Shown: positions 11,811 through 24,110 of the stretch, piece after piece
Layout: every line of letters begins with the position of its first letter
How positions within the stretch are numbered: the stretch's first letter is position 1
Source: Nicotiana tabacum
Lineage: Eukaryota > Streptophyta > Magnoliopsida > Solanales > Solanaceae
Direction: 5' to 3'
Assembly: GCF_000715075.1 (NCBI RefSeq)
Contig: NC_134082.1
Location: 209,073,948 to 209,137,947 of the forward strand
Length of the DNA stretch: 64,000 nucleotides
The notes under the pieces: model-generated
The model's input: the letters and a program-made list of their open reading frames with translations, nothing else
Told to the model about the DNA's origin: nothing
Databases searched by the model: none
Position numbers and translations under genes: made by a program

Positions 11811-12581
11811 TGTAACGACTCGGCCGATCGTTTCGAGAGTTATAGCCTTGTTTCACATTTTTTTTGTGTGTTCTTCAACTATATTACGATGTGTTGGGTC
11901 AGTTGGTTCGAGTCTGGATACTTAGTCTCTTTTGTGAAGGTTTAAGTTTGGAAAAGTTGACTAGATGTTGACTTATGTGTGAACGATCTCGGATGTGAAT
12001 TCTAATGGTTCCATTAGCTCCGTTAGGTGATTTTGGACTTAGGAGCGCGTCCAAAATGTGATTTGGGGGTCCGTAGTAGAATTAGGCTTGAATTGGCGAA
12101 AGCTGAAAATTTAGCGATTTTGGTCGGCAGTGGAAAATTTGATATCGGGGTCGGAATAGAATTCTGGAAGTTGGAGTAGGTTCGTGGTGTCATTTTTGAC
12201 GTGTGTGCAAAATTTTAGGTCATTCGAAGGTTATTTGATAAGTTTCGGCGTCGTTTGCGGAATTTGAAAGTTTAGAAGTTCTTATACTTGAATCCGAGAG
12301 TAATTTGGTGTTTTGATGTTGTTTTGAGTGTTCCAAAGGTCCGACTAAGTTCGTATATTGATATATGACTTGTTAGTATGTTTGGTTGAGGTCCCGAGGA
12401 GCTCGGGATGATTTCGAATGATTAGCGGAGAGTTTGGAATTTGGAAAGTGCAGTTGAAGCTGCTGATTCTGTCTTAACCGCACCTGTGGAGTGGGAACCG
12501 CAGGTGCGAGGCCCGTAGAAGCGGATAAAGGCTCGCAGATGCGGGCAGGAGTGGTTTGGGCTGGAAGCGCAGGTGCGAGAA
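11811..12581 (+). mobile_element. 5' part of a plus-oriented Gypsy LTR, cut by a later insertion
   Basis: The segment begins TGTAACGACTCGGCCGATCG, the LTR start seen in minus orientation at 15477 and 30646. It runs 771 bp in the sense direction and includes the 'cgcaggtgcg'-type motif cluster near its end. It stops exactly where the minus-strand element at 12582 begins, as expected if that element inserted into it. The matching downstream LTR part is at 22758-24110, with about 1 kb missing. Confidence 0.75.
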
Positions 12582-13215
12582 TGTCACGACCCCAAAACCA
12601 ACCCGGTCGTAATGGCGTCTATCGTGAAACTAGGTGAGCCGACACATTCCCAAATCAAACCAATATTTCAAAATAAGGATGTTTTAAGCTATTAATTAAA
12701 TAAAATCTCATAACATGAGTCTAAATAACAAGTGCGGAAGAAACATAAGCCCGACATCGGGGTGTCACAAGTCACGAGCATCTACTAAGGACTGTCTGAA
12801 TACAACCAAGACTATCACAGTCTGGAAAGCACTAATATAATCTAAGGAAGATAAGAGGGAGAAGAGCAAGGCTGCGAACGCCATGCAGCTACCTTGCCGA
12901 CTCCAAATGACCCGTTGGATGAAAGATCAGCACTCGCTATCACGACCCGTAACTCCTGGATCTGCACAAAAGGTGCAGGGAGTAATGTGAGTACGCCAAC
13001 TCAGTAAGTAATAAAAGTAAATAAAGACCGAGCACTAAGAAAACACATAATCCACGTCATAACACCACAGTAAGTACAGTATGTTTCCACAACAGTATAT
13101 AAATCAAATCATCTCATTAAAATCCAATTTCAGTAAAAATCCTTTGAAAAATGTCTTTCTAGCAGTTTCAACAAAGATTTAATGAAGTTTAGCATAAAAA
13201 TGATGAAAATCATAA

Positions 13216-13350
13216 ATAGCCCCTCGGGCAAGACATGTATCATAAACCGGCTCTCGAGCACAACATCAATCAGAACCAGCCCCTCGGACTACCTCACAAT
13301 AACTCGTAATCAGCCCCTCGGGCACAACATGAATCAAGAACAGCCCTTCG
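13216..13350. repeat. gcccctcgggca repeat array in the LTR
   Basis: Four degenerate units with the core agcccctcgggca are spaced about 30-40 bp apart. The same array occurs in the 5' LTR (21256-21390) and, with fewer copies, in the LTR at 28140-28440. Confidence 0.8.
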
Positions 13351-14519
13351 GGCAACATCATATCACTCACTCTGGGTAGCCGCTCTCACTAGGGGTGTAC
13401 AGACTCCGGAGGGGCTCCTACAGCAAGCCATCTCGCGGCATAATAAATCAGGCCCTCGGCCTCTCATATATCATAAAACAGTACAACATGCTGCGGCGTG
13501 CAACCCGATCCCATAATATCCTCACAACACAGGCCCTCGGCCTTACTTAGTTAGAAACCTCTCAAGCCACTCGGGCTAACAGTAAAACAGGGTGCCCCAG
13601 CCCAAAATATCATTTATAGTATCAAAACGGAGTAAATAAGGTTGAGTTATGAAATCAGTAAAATATAGCATGACTGAGTACAGATATTAAACCAAAACAG
13701 TAAGGAAACAATAGTAAAAAGCCCCTAAGGGTCTAAACAGCTTGGCATTCAGCCCAAACATGGCATTCAGCCCAAACATGGCATTCAGCCCAAAACATAG
13801 TAATACTTTCCAAAGCACAATAGTATCAAATAGTTTTCAATCAAATACGCAACTTAATAGTCGCTACGGGACAGACCAAATCACAATCTCCAATAGTTCA
13901 CGCCCCCACGCTCGTCATCAAGCATGTGCATCACCTCAAAATAGTGAAACGATGTGAAATCCGGGGTTTCATACCCTCATAACAAGATTTACAATCATTA
14001 CTTACCTCAAACCGGACAAAAACTCTAACCCTCGATGCCTTTGCCTCTCGACTTGGCTTCCAAGTGCTTCGAATCTAACCAAAATCAGTATATTATCATC
14101 AATATACGCTAAAGGAATGAATTCCATACGAAAATAATCAAATTGGATCAAAATCCTGAATTCGACTCAAACCCATCCCCCGGGCTCACGTCTCGGAATC
14201 CAACAAAAATCGCAAAACTAGAAACTCCTTTCACTCCCGATTCTATTCATACCAAAATCATCAAAATCAGATCTCAAATGGCCCCTCAAATCCCCAATCA
14301 AAGCTCTCCAAAACTCAATCCCTAATCCTTTAACTTCACCCCAAATTCCCCACTAATTTCATGATTAAGTAGTGGAAAATCATTATAAACACGAAATACA
14401 AGGTCCAAGTAGCTTACCTCACCGAAATCCTCGATTCCCTCTTGAAATCACGACTTGGAGCTCCAAAATCGTTCAAAAGTGGTGGAAGAATGACTGAAAT
14501 TCGCGAAGGGAAGCTTATA

Positions 14520-14790
14520 TACTTTCTGCCCAGAACTTCCACATCTGCGATCCAAATCTCGCACCTACGCAACCGCTTCTGCAGTCCAAGCAACCGCACC
14601 TGCGGTTTCCACTTAAACGTCCAGGACCGCATCTGCGCCCCAGGCACCGCACCTGCGATGCCACAGATGCGTCCAAATAACTGCATCTGTGGTTCTTCTC
14701 CTGAAGGCCAAAACTCTGCATCTGCGATCTCCATATCGCTTCTGCGGCTTCGCACCTGCGGTCCCCAATCCGCAGGTGCGAAAATGACAG
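14520..14790. repeat. Cluster of CpG-rich near-palindromes (cgcacctgcg type)
   Basis: At least a dozen copies of cgcatctgcg, cgcacctgcg or cgcaggtgcg-like decamers sit in about 270 bp of otherwise AT-rich LTR. The equivalent position of the 5' LTR (22550-22745) carries the same motif. Related LTRs carry different motifs at the same place. Confidence 0.8.
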
Positions 14791-15472
14791 AAGTAGCAAA
14801 AATCAGCAGCATCATCTCAAAGCCAAACTTTTCGTCAACCACCCAAATTCATCATGAGGCCCTCGGGACCTCAACAAAAAATTCTAACAAGTCACCTAAC
14901 ACCATTCAAACTTATTTCAACCTTTGGAACACCCAAAACAACATCGAAACACCAAATCACCCTCGGATTCGAGCCTAAGGATTTTCAAACTTCCAAATTT
15001 CGCAAACGATGCCAAAACCTATCAAACCTCATCCGAATGACCTAAAATTTTGCGCAAACATCACAAATGAAACAACGGACCTACTCAAATTTCTGGAATT
15101 TCATTCAGACCACGATATCAAGATTTCCACTGCTGACCGAAAAATGCCGACTTTCCAATTTCGCCAATCCAAGCCTAAATCTACCACGGACCTTTATATT
15201 ACATTCTGAACATGCTACTAAGTCCCAAATCACCTAACGAAGCTATTCGAACCATAAAAACCCCATTCCGAGATCATTTACCCACAAGTCAACTTCCGGT
15301 TGACTTTTCCAACTAAATAACTAGCTTAAGAGACTAAGTGTCTCATTCCACCCTAAGACAACTACGAACATAACACAACCAACACGATATGATAAAATAT
15401 AGCTGAACAACACATAAGGAAGAAGAAATGGGGGAAACAGGGTTGTAACTCAGGAAACAACCGGCCGGGTCG

Positions 15473-18400
15473 TTACATCCTCCCCCTTTTAAATAAACGT
15501 TCATCCTCGAACGAGTCAAGAAACATACCCGAAGCCTTAAATAGGTGTGGATATCTGTTCCGCATCTTCCGCTCGGTCTCCCAAGTAGCTTCCTCCATGG
15601 GCTGACCTCTCCACTGCACTTTCACTAAAGCTATATCCTTTGATCTCAACTTTCGGACCTGCCGCCCCAAAATAGATCGCCGTCTAACTGAACCGTGCTG
15701 AAATCCAACACATGAGACGGGTCGCCAATATACTTCCGGAGCATAGAAACATTAAATACTGGATGCACACTCGACAAGCTAGGTGGCAAAACCAGCTCAT
15801 AATCCACCTCCCCAATCCTCTGAAGCACCTCAAAAGGCCCAATGAACTGAAAACTCAATTTACCCTTCTTCCCAAATCTCATAACACCCTTCATGGGTGA
15901 AACCTTTAGTAGAACCTTCTCTCCGACCATGTAAGACACATCACGAACCTTCCTATTAGCATAACTTTTTTGTCTTGACTGCGCTATACGAAGCCGCTCC
16001 TGAATCACTTTCACCTTGTCCAAAGCATCCTGCCCCAAGTTTGTACCCAAAAGCCTGGCCTCGCCCGGCTCAAACCATCGTACTGGAGATCTATACCATC
16101 TCCCATATAAAGCCTCATATGGAGCCATCTGAATACTCGATTGATAAATTTTGTTATATGCAAACTCCGCGAGCGGTAGAAACTAATCCCATGAGACCCA
16201 AAAGCGATGACACAAGCGCGCAATATGTCCTTCAATATCTAAATAGTGCTCGGACTGCCCGTCCGTCTGAAGGTGAAAAACTGTGCTCGTCTCAAACTGA
16301 GTACCCAACTCTCGTTGCACGGCCCTCCAAAACTATGATGTAAACTGAGTACCTCTGTCTGAAATGATGAAAACTGGGACACCGTGTAGGCGAACAATCT
16401 CTCGGATATAAATCTCCGCTAACCATTCTGAAAAATAGGTAGTACACACATGAATGAAGTGTACGGACTTGGTCAGTCGATCCAAAATCACCCAAATAGC
16501 ATCGAACTTCCTCAAAGTTCGTGGGAGTCCAACTGTAAAATCCATGGTGATCTGCTCCCACTTCCACTCTGGAATATCTATCTGCTGAAGCGAGCCACCC
16601 GGTCTCTGATGCTCATATTTAACCTGCTGGCAATTGAGACACCGAGCTACAAATCCCATTATATCTTTCTTCATTCTTCTCCACCGGTAGTGCTGTCTCA
16701 AATCCTGATACATCTTCGCGGCACCCGGATGGATGGAATACCGCGAGCTATGGGCCTCCTCTAGAATCAACTCCCGAAGCCCATCTACATTGCGCACACA
16801 TATCCGGCCTTGCATCCTCAATACCCCCATCATCACCAATAGTCGCATCTCTGGCATCGTCGTGCTGAACTCTGTCCTTGAGGACAAACAAATATGGATT
16901 ATCATAATGGCGCTCTCTAATGCAATCGAGCAAGGAAGACCGAGAAATCACACAAGCTAAGATCCGACTGGGCTCCAAAATATCCAACCACACAAACCGA
17001 TTGGCTAAGGCCTGAACATCAACTGTAAGAGGTCTCTCCCCAACAAGAATATACGCCAAACTGCCCATGCTCACCGTCTTCCTACTAAAGGCATCGGTCA
17101 CTACATTGGCCTTCCCCAGATGGTACAGAATAGTGATATCATAATCCTTTAGCAGCTCCAACCATCTCCGCTGTCTCAAATTGAGATCCTTCTGCTTGAA
17201 CAAGTGTTGGAGGCTACGATAATCAGTAAACACCTCACAAGACACACCATAGAGATAATGCCTCCAAATTTTTAATGCGTGAACAATGGCAGCCAACTCC
17301 AAATCATAAATAGGATAGTTATTTCTCATAGGGCTTCAACTGATGAGAAGCATAAACAATCACCCTACCCTCCTGCATCAACACACACCCAATACCAACT
17401 CTAGAAGCATTACAGTATATTGTATATGAACCTAAAGCTAATGGCAACACTAACACTGGAGTTGTGGTCAAGGCAGTCTTGAGCTTCTGAAAGCTCGCCT
17501 CACACCCATCCGATCACCTGAAAGGAGCACCCTTTTGAGTCAATTTGTTCAAGAGTGATGCAATAGATGAAAATCCCTGAACAAACCGACGGTAATAACC
17601 CGCCAAATCAAGAAAGCTGCGAATCTCTATGGCTGAAGACAGTCTGGACCTGCTCTAAACCGCCTCTATGTTCTTCGGATCAACCTGAATACCCTCACTG
17701 GACAGCATGTGCCCCAAGAAAGCTACTGAACTGAGCCAAAACTCACATTTGGAGAACTTTGCATAAAGCTTTCCCTCCCTTAACCACTGCAATACAACCC
17801 TCAAATGCTCAGCGTGCTCCTCCTAACTATGCGAGTACACCAGAATATCATCAATGAATACAATAACGAACGAGTCGAGATAAGGCCAAAACACGTTGTT
17901 CATTAAATGCATGAATGCTGTTGGGGCATTGGTCAGCCCAAAAGACATCACACTGAATTCATAATGGCTATATTGTGTCTTGAAAGCTGTCTTAAGAATA
18001 TCCAAGTCCCTGATCTTCAATTGGTAATACCCTGACCTGAGATTAATCTTGGAGAACACTTTCGCTCCCTGAAGCTGATCAAATAAATTTTCAATACGAG
18101 GCAACGGATACTTGTTCTTGATTGTGACTTTGCTCAACTGCTTGTAATCAATGCACATCCTCGTCGTGCCATCCTTCTTCTTCACAAATAGAACAGGCAC
18201 ACCCCAAGGCGACATACTAGGCCGAATAAACCCCTTATCGAGGAGTTCCTGAAGTTACTCCTTCAACTCCGCTGGTGCCATACGATACGGTGAAATAGAA
18301 ATGGGCTGAGTGCCCGACACCAAATCAATACTAAAGTCAATATCCTTGTCCGGTGGCATGCCCGACAGGTCTGCAAGAAACATATCCGAAAAGCCCCTCA

Positions 18401-18887
18401 CTACCGGAATAGAATCGATACTAGGAGTCTCTGCACTGACATCCCTCACAAAGGCTAAGTAAGAAAGACAACCCTTCTCAACCATCCGCTGGCCCTTCAA
18501 AAATGAAATCACCCTACTGGGAACAAAATCAGTCGAACCTCGCCACTCAATCCGTGGCACACCCGGCATAGCCAATGTCACTATCTTAGCATGACATTCC
18601 AAAATAGCACGACACAGAGATAACCAATCCATGCCCAATGTCACATCAAAATCCACCGTACAAAGTAATAGAAGGTCCACTCAAGTCTCCAAACTCCTAA
18701 TAGTCACCACACACGACCGATATATGTAGTCCACAATAATAGTATCGCCCACCGGAGTAGATATACGAACATATAAAATAAGAGACTCATGGGTCGTATC
18801 CAAATAATGAGAAAAATGATGACACGTATGAAAAAGTGGAACCAGGATCAAATAACACAGAGCCATCTTTGTCGAAAACTGAGACAA
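15473..18887 (-). pseudogene. Gypsy pol: protease, RT, RNase H, integrase, chromodomain-like tail
   Basis: The protease active-site region reads LFDPGST (near 18840-18860), with D-P-G in place of D-S/T-G, followed by TLGMDWL. The RT block at 17823-18215 shows [23 protein letters not shown] and the catalytic FIDDILVYS. RNase H is at 16748-17329 and ends with [20 protein letters not shown]. The integrase (16333-16905) has the H2C2 region CLNCQQVKYEHQRPGG and the core blocks ITMDFTVGLPR and ISDRGTQFTS. The C-terminus (15473-16128) contains FIGPFEVLQRIG and the chromodomain-like KVQWRGQPMEEATWE. In-frame stops occur near 18255 and just after DDILVYSHS, and others break the region 17330-17820. The catalytic residues are preserved but the reading frame is not. 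Confidence 0.88.
15478..15490 (-). promoter_or_regulatory. Polypurine tract of the Gypsy element
   Basis: The minus-strand sequence AAAAGGGGGAGGA directly precedes the 3' LTR start TGTAACGACC. It primes plus-strand DNA synthesis. The last pol codons run through the PPT, and the frame stops at the TAA formed by the first LTR bases. Confidence 0.9.
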
Positions 18888-18889
18888 TA

Positions 18890-20418
18890 CCTATAATCAC
18901 AGCATTTGAAGCAATAGCATCGGGTCTAGCTGGGAGTGCATAGAAACGGGCTTGACCACCACCTGATCGACCTCCCCCTCTGGGATGACCTCTAGCTGAC
19001 TGTCCTCTACCCTTAGCTGACTAGGTGGGTGGTGAAGTAACTGGTGCCGAAGTCGATGGTTGACTCCTCTGATAAGACAGGCCCCCATGACGATGAGGAC
19101 ACTGCCTCCAACCCAACTCTCTACACTCATAACAGCCCCATGGTACTGGAGACGAGGACTGAAGGAAACCCCAAGCACCGGGATGACTAGTAAAAGAACC
19201 TGGCATGGAAGAACCTTAAACTAAGGGAGCAAGAGACGAACTCTGGGCTGGAAGGGCACTAACTGATGAATGTCCCTGATGAGAACTGTGGGAACCACGG
19301 CCTGATGATGCCCCTCAATGAACTAGGCGAGCTGACTGAGCATGCTTGAATGGACGGCCTCTACTGTGCTGAAACTAGCCCCCATGAGGAGCACCACTAA
19401 ATCCACCCTGTCCACGAGGCCTCTTGGCCTCCCTCTCAACCCTCTCCTAACCACGAACCATCTTAATCTATCGAGCTATGTCAATAACCTTATCAAAAGT
19501 GGCACCAGACACCCTCTCTCTGGTTATAAGCAACTGAAGCTGAAAATCGAGGCCATCTATAAACCTCATGATCCTCTCTCGGTCTGTGGGAACCAACCAG
19601 ACGCATGACGAAGCAACTCAAAGAACTGTATCTCATACGGTGTAACAGACCTGTCACCCTGAGAAAGCTGCTTGAACTGCCTGCGCAGCTCCTCTCGGTG
19701 AGACTCAGGTACAAACTTCTCCAGGAATAGAACGGAAAACTGCTTCCATGAAAGGGGCGTTGCGCCAACCAGCCTACGTCTCTCGTAATCCTCCCACCAA
19801 CTAAGTGCATCCCCGGAGAACTGGAAAGTAGTGAATGAGAGCCCACTGGTCTGTAGAATACCTGTGGTCCGAAGCATCCTCTGACACTTATCCAAGAAAC
19901 CATGTGCATCCTCACCCTCAGCACCACTAAATGACGGAGGATGAAGTCTCCCAAACCTCTCCAATCTGCGTTGCTCGTCCTCTGGCATAACAGGAGTTAC
20001 ATAGTCCTGAGCAGCTGCAACCGGCTGGGCTAGAGGTGCCCCCAGTGTCTGAAGTCCCTGTACAACCTACTTGGGTGTGCGAGCGGCGGGGTCCGGCCTG
20101 AGAAGTAGCTGCGGCCATAGCAACTGAGACCGCCTGAGCCAGGCCAGTGCACACTGATAAAATCTAGGCTAGGGCCTTCTGAAGGCCTAGAATCACAATA
20201 GGCACAGTCGGTGCCTGAGCTAGTCCTACTGGAGCTTGCACGGCTGGGACCTGATCATGAACTGGGGCAGCTGGTGGATCTGCAGGTGCTGCCCTAGCTG
20301 CTACGCAGGCTACACCCCTGCCTCTACCACGGCCTCGACCGCGACCACGGCCTCTAGTGGCCCCAACTGGTGGTACTGGTGGTCGTTTGTCCTGACCGGT
20401 AGCACGTGTCCTCACCAT
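18890..20418 (-). pseudogene. Gypsy gag (capsid and degenerate zinc knuckle)
   Basis: The N-terminus at 20418 reads MVRTRATGQDKRPPVPP, followed by a (GR)n run (20335-20360), typical of solanaceous Gypsy gag. The capsid block at 19566-19988 includes RLHPPSFSGAEG, TFQFSGDALSWWEDYERR and SWKQFSVLFLEKFVPES, the conserved retrotransposon-gag segment. The zinc knuckle near 19098-19134 reads CYECRELGWRQC: the histidine of the C-x2-C-x4-H-x4-C motif is missing and the spacing is shortened. Several stops separate the blocks. Confidence 0.82.
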
Positions 20419-20599
20419 CTGTGAGAGAATAGAATAACGAAAGTTTAGTTACCAATACAACAGATTCGCACGATAAGAATTCAAGAATGTAAAGTTTTTC
20501 CTAAAGGTTCTGCAGCCTCTCGAAGATAAGTACAAACATCTCCGTACCGGTCTGCAAAACTCTACTAAACCCGCTCATGACTCGTGAGACCTATGTAAC

Positions 20600-20614
20600 C
20601 TAGGCTCTGATACC
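20600..20614 (-). other. Primer binding site (tRNA-iMet type)
   Basis: The minus strand reads TGGTATCAGAGCCTA, complementary to the 3' end of initiator tRNA-Met. It lies four bases inside the 5' LTR end, where minus-strand DNA synthesis starts. Confidence 0.9.
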
Positions 20615-20618
20615 AACT

Positions 20619-22757
20619 TATCACGACCCCAAAACCAACTCGGTCGTGATGGAGCCTATTGTGAAACAAGGCCAGCCGACAGAATCCCAAATCAAACCAA
20701 TATTTCAAAATAAGGACGTTTTAAGCTATTAATTATATAAAATCCCATAACATGAGTCTAAATAACAAGTGCGGAAGAAACATAAGCCCGACATCGGGGT
20801 GTCACAAGTCACGAGCATCTACTAAGAACTGTCTGAGTACAACCAAGACTATCACAGTCTGGAAAGCACTAATATAATCTAAGGAAGATAAGAGGGAGAA
20901 GAGCAAGGCTGTGAAGGCCATGCAGCTACCTTGCCGACTCCAAATGACCCGCATGATGAAAGATCGGCACTCGCTATCACGACCTGCAACTCCTGGATCT
21001 GAACACAAGGTGCAGGAAGTAATGTAAGTACGCCAACTCAATAAGTAGTAAAAGTAAATAAAGACTGAGTAGTAAGAAAACACATAATCCACGTCATAAT
21101 ACCACAGTAAGTACAATATGTTTCCAAAATGGTATATAAATAAAATCATCTCGTTAAAATCCAATTTCAGTAAAAATCCTTTGAAAAATGTCTTTCTAGC
21201 CATTTCAACAAAGATTCAATGAAGTTTATTGTAAAAATGATAAAAATCATAAATAGCCCCTCGGGCAAGACATGTATCATAAACCGCTCCTCGGGCACAA
21301 CATCAATCAGAACCAGCCCCTCGGACTACCTCACAATAACTCGTACTCAGCCCCTCGGGCACAATATGAATCAAGAACAGCCCTTCGGGCAACATCATAT
21401 CACTTACTCTGGGTACCCGCGCTCACTAGGGGTGTACAAACTCCGGAATGGCTCCTGCAGCAAGCCATCTCGTGGCATAATAAATTAGTCCCTCGGCCTC
21501 TCATATATCACAAAATAGTACAACATGCTGCGGCATGCAGCCCGATCCCATAATATCCTCACAACACAGGCCCTCGGCCTTACTTAGTTAGAAACCTCTC
21601 AAGCCACTCCGGCTAACAGTAAAACAGGGTGCCCAGCCCAAAATATCATTTTATGCATCAAAACGGAGTAAATAAGACTGAGTTATAAAATCAGTAAAAT
21701 ATAGCATGAGTGAGTACAGATTATAAACCAAAATAGTGAGAAAACAGTAGTAAAAATCCCTTCAGCCCAAACATGGCATTCAGCCCAAACATGGCATTCA
21801 GCCCAAAACATAGTAATACTTTCCAAAGCACAATAGTATCAAATAGTTTTCAATCAAATACGCAACTTAATAGTCGCTACGGGACAGACCAAATCACAAT
21901 CTCCAATAGTTCACGCCCCCACGCTCGTCATCAAGCATGTGCATCACCTCAAAATAGTGAAACGATGTGAAATCCGGGGTTTCATACCCTCAGGACCAGA
22001 TTTATAGTCATTACTTACCTCAAACCGAATAAAACTCTAACTCGTGATGCCCTTACCTCTCGACATAGCCTCCAAATGCTCCGAATCTAACCAAAATCAG
22101 TATATTATCATCAATATACGCTAAAGGAATGAATTCCATACGAAAATAATCAAATTAGATAAAAAAACCCGAATCGACTCAAACCCGGCCCCGGTCCCAC
22201 ATCTTAGAATCCAACAAAAATCGCAAAACTAGAAACTCCTTTTACTCCCGATTCTATTCATACCAAAATTAACAAAATCGGACCTCAAATGACCCCTCAA
22301 ATCCCCAGTCAAAGCTCTCCAAAACTCAAGCCCTAATCATTCAACTTCACCCCAAATTCCCCACTAATTTCATGATTAGGTAGTGGAAAAATCATCACAA
22401 ACATGAAATACAAGGCCCAAGTGGCTTATCACACTGAAACCCCTCGATTACCTCTTGAAATCACGGCTTGGAGCTCCAAAATCGTCCAAAAATGGTGGAA
22501 GAATGACTGAAATTCGCGAAGGGGAGCTTATATACTTTCAGCCCAGAACTTCCGCATCTGCGATCCAAATCTCGCACCTGCGCAACTGCTTCTGTGGTCC
22601 AAACAACCGCACCTACAGTTTCCACTTAAATTCCCAGGACCGCATCTACGCCCCAGGCACCGCACCTGCAGCGCTGCAGATACATCCAAATAACTGCATC
22701 TGCGGTTCTTCCCCTGAAGGCCAAAACTTCGCATATGCGATCTCCGCATCGTTCCTG
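20619..22757 (-). repeat. 5' LTR of the Gypsy element, truncated (about 2.1 of 2.9 kb)
   Basis: It aligns with the 3' LTR from its inner end (tatcacgacccc, where TG has become TA) through the gcccctcgggca array and the gcattcagcccaaacatg repeats to the cgcatctgcg cluster. It breaks near 22757, in 'cgttcctgc', where the 3' LTR continues 'cgcttctgcggcttcg'. About 730 bp of the outer end is absent. The two LTRs differ by many substitutions and small indels, so the insertion is not young. Confidence 0.88.
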
Positions 22758-24110
22758 CTTTGACTTAATAATTGTGCTCAGTCATGCTGTGTTTTATTGA
22801 TTCCCTAACTCAGCCTTATTTACTCAATTTTGATACTATAAATGATATTTTGAGCTGAACGCCCTATTTTACTGATAGTCCGAGTGGCTTGTGAGGTTGA
22901 TGACTAAGAGAGGCCGAAGGCCTGATTGAGAGGTTTATGACTGAGATAGACCGATGGTCTAATTGTGAGGTTAATGGCTGAGAAAGGCCGAGGGCCTGAT
23001 TTTGAGGATTTTATATATATGGATCGGGCTGCATACCGCAACGATATATGAATCTGGCTGCATACCGCATTGGTTATTATATGGTACCTATTGAGCGTGA
23101 GTGCTGAGTGTGACCGCTGATTGCTAAGAGTTGAGTCATAAGTGACTTAGAGGCTTGCCCGAGGGGCTATATATATACACACACATATACGAGTGATGCT
23201 TTGCTGATGGGCTTGTTTATGAAGTTATTGTTTTCACTCCTCCTTAAAGTAAGTCTCTATTGAATATGTTGATTAAATTACTGCTTTCACTCATCTTTAT
23301 ACTGAGCCTCTATTGAAAATGTTAAACAAATGTTTTAAACAACTTTCATTTAAACTGAAGTTTTTACGAGGTGTTCGGACTTTAATCACTGATTTGGCTT
23401 TGCTACTTCCACTGAGATTTTTAAGTTATGAGATGTTTATGAATTTCTGTCTGCCCGAGGAACTGTATATGAACTATGTTTTGCCCGAGGGTCGATTATG
23501 ATTTTTATCACGTTCACTATAAATTACATTAAACCTCTACTGAAACGGTTAGAAAGACATTTTCTAAAGGATTTTACTAAAATTGGAATTTAACGAGATG
23601 ATTTGATTGGTATTCTGTTTTGGGAACATACTGTACCCACTGTGCTGCTATGACGTGGTTTACATGATTTCTTACTGCTCAGACTTTATTTACTTTTATT
23701 ACTTACTGAGTTGGCGTATTCACATTACTCCCTGCACCTTGTGTTCAGATTCAGATATTTCTGAGCTCGGTGACAGGTTCATCGGAGTTAGCAAGGTAGC
23801 TACCTGGCGATCACAACCCTGCTTTTCTCCCTCCTTATTCTCCCTTAGTGCATTCTTGTGATTTTTCCGGCCATATATGGTCTTGATGTTATCAGACAGT
23901 TGTAGTAGATGCTCATGACTAGTGACACCCCGATGTCGGGCTTTCTTTCCGTATTATTATTTATTTTTAAACACTATATAAATGTTTATTGTTGAATAAA
24001 ATCCATTTTATCCTAAGAATGGAAAAATATTGATGGGTTTTGGGTTTGGTCGGCTGACCTAGTTCCATGATAGGCGCCATTACGACCGGGTTGGTTTTGG
24101 GGTCGTGACA
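22758..24110 (+). mobile_element. 3' part of a plus-oriented Gypsy LTR
   Basis: The segment starts at tttgacttaat and ends gttttggggtcgtgaca (24110). It is homologous, in opposite orientation, to 27521-28922 of the solo LTR. It is not followed by a PBS, so this is the outer end of a 3' or solo LTR. It may be the other half of the LTR that starts at 11811, but the flanks gagga and gaaat do not match as a target duplication. Confidence 0.75.

Larger units (their letters stand above)
12582..15477 (-). repeat. 3' LTR of the Gypsy element (2896 bp)
   Basis: It runs from tgtcacgacccc (12582) to gggtcgttaca (15477) on the plus strand. It is bounded by the PPT on its inner side and by gagaa (12577-12581) outside. 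It contains a 'gcccctcgggca' repeat array (13216-13350), three tandem copies of 'gcattcagcccaaacatg' (13745-13800), and a cluster of near-palindromic cgcacctgcg motifs (14540-14790). Open frames on either strand, for instance 14442-14978, are not genes. Confidence 0.9.
12582..22757 (-). mobile_element. Ty3/Gypsy (chromovirus-like) LTR retrotransposon, 5' LTR truncated
   Basis: On the minus strand the order is 5' LTR (truncated), PBS, gag, protease, reverse transcriptase, RNase H, integrase, chromodomain-like C-terminus, PPT, 3' LTR. The Gypsy order RT-RH-IN and the integrase tail place it among chromoviruses of the Tekay/Del kind (family inference). It is defective: several stop codons interrupt gag-pol and the outer end of the 5' LTR is gone. 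It lies in reverse orientation inside fragments of a related LTR. Confidence 0.88.

Noticed and set aside
13216..13350. CRISPR-like spaced repeats (gcccctcgggca)
   Set aside because: Repeats are short and degenerate, spacers vary in length and recur in all copies of the LTR. This is a eukaryotic LTR.
14442..14978. 178-codon open frame on the plus strand with antisense frames at 14414-14842
   Set aside because: It spans the GC-rich motif cluster of the LTR, where stops are rare. No domain, and the frame is not kept in the other LTR.
16292..16567. Overlapping frames beside the integrase
   Set aside because: Shadows of the minus-strand pol in other frames; no independent similarity.
20236..20424. 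Trp/Ser/Thr-rich plus-strand frame
   Set aside because: Antisense of the gag N-terminus with its (GR)n run.
11811..24110. Reading the outer plus-oriented LTR pieces as one solo LTR with target duplication
   Set aside because: Flanks gagga (left) and gaaat (right) do not match, so I report the pieces separately.
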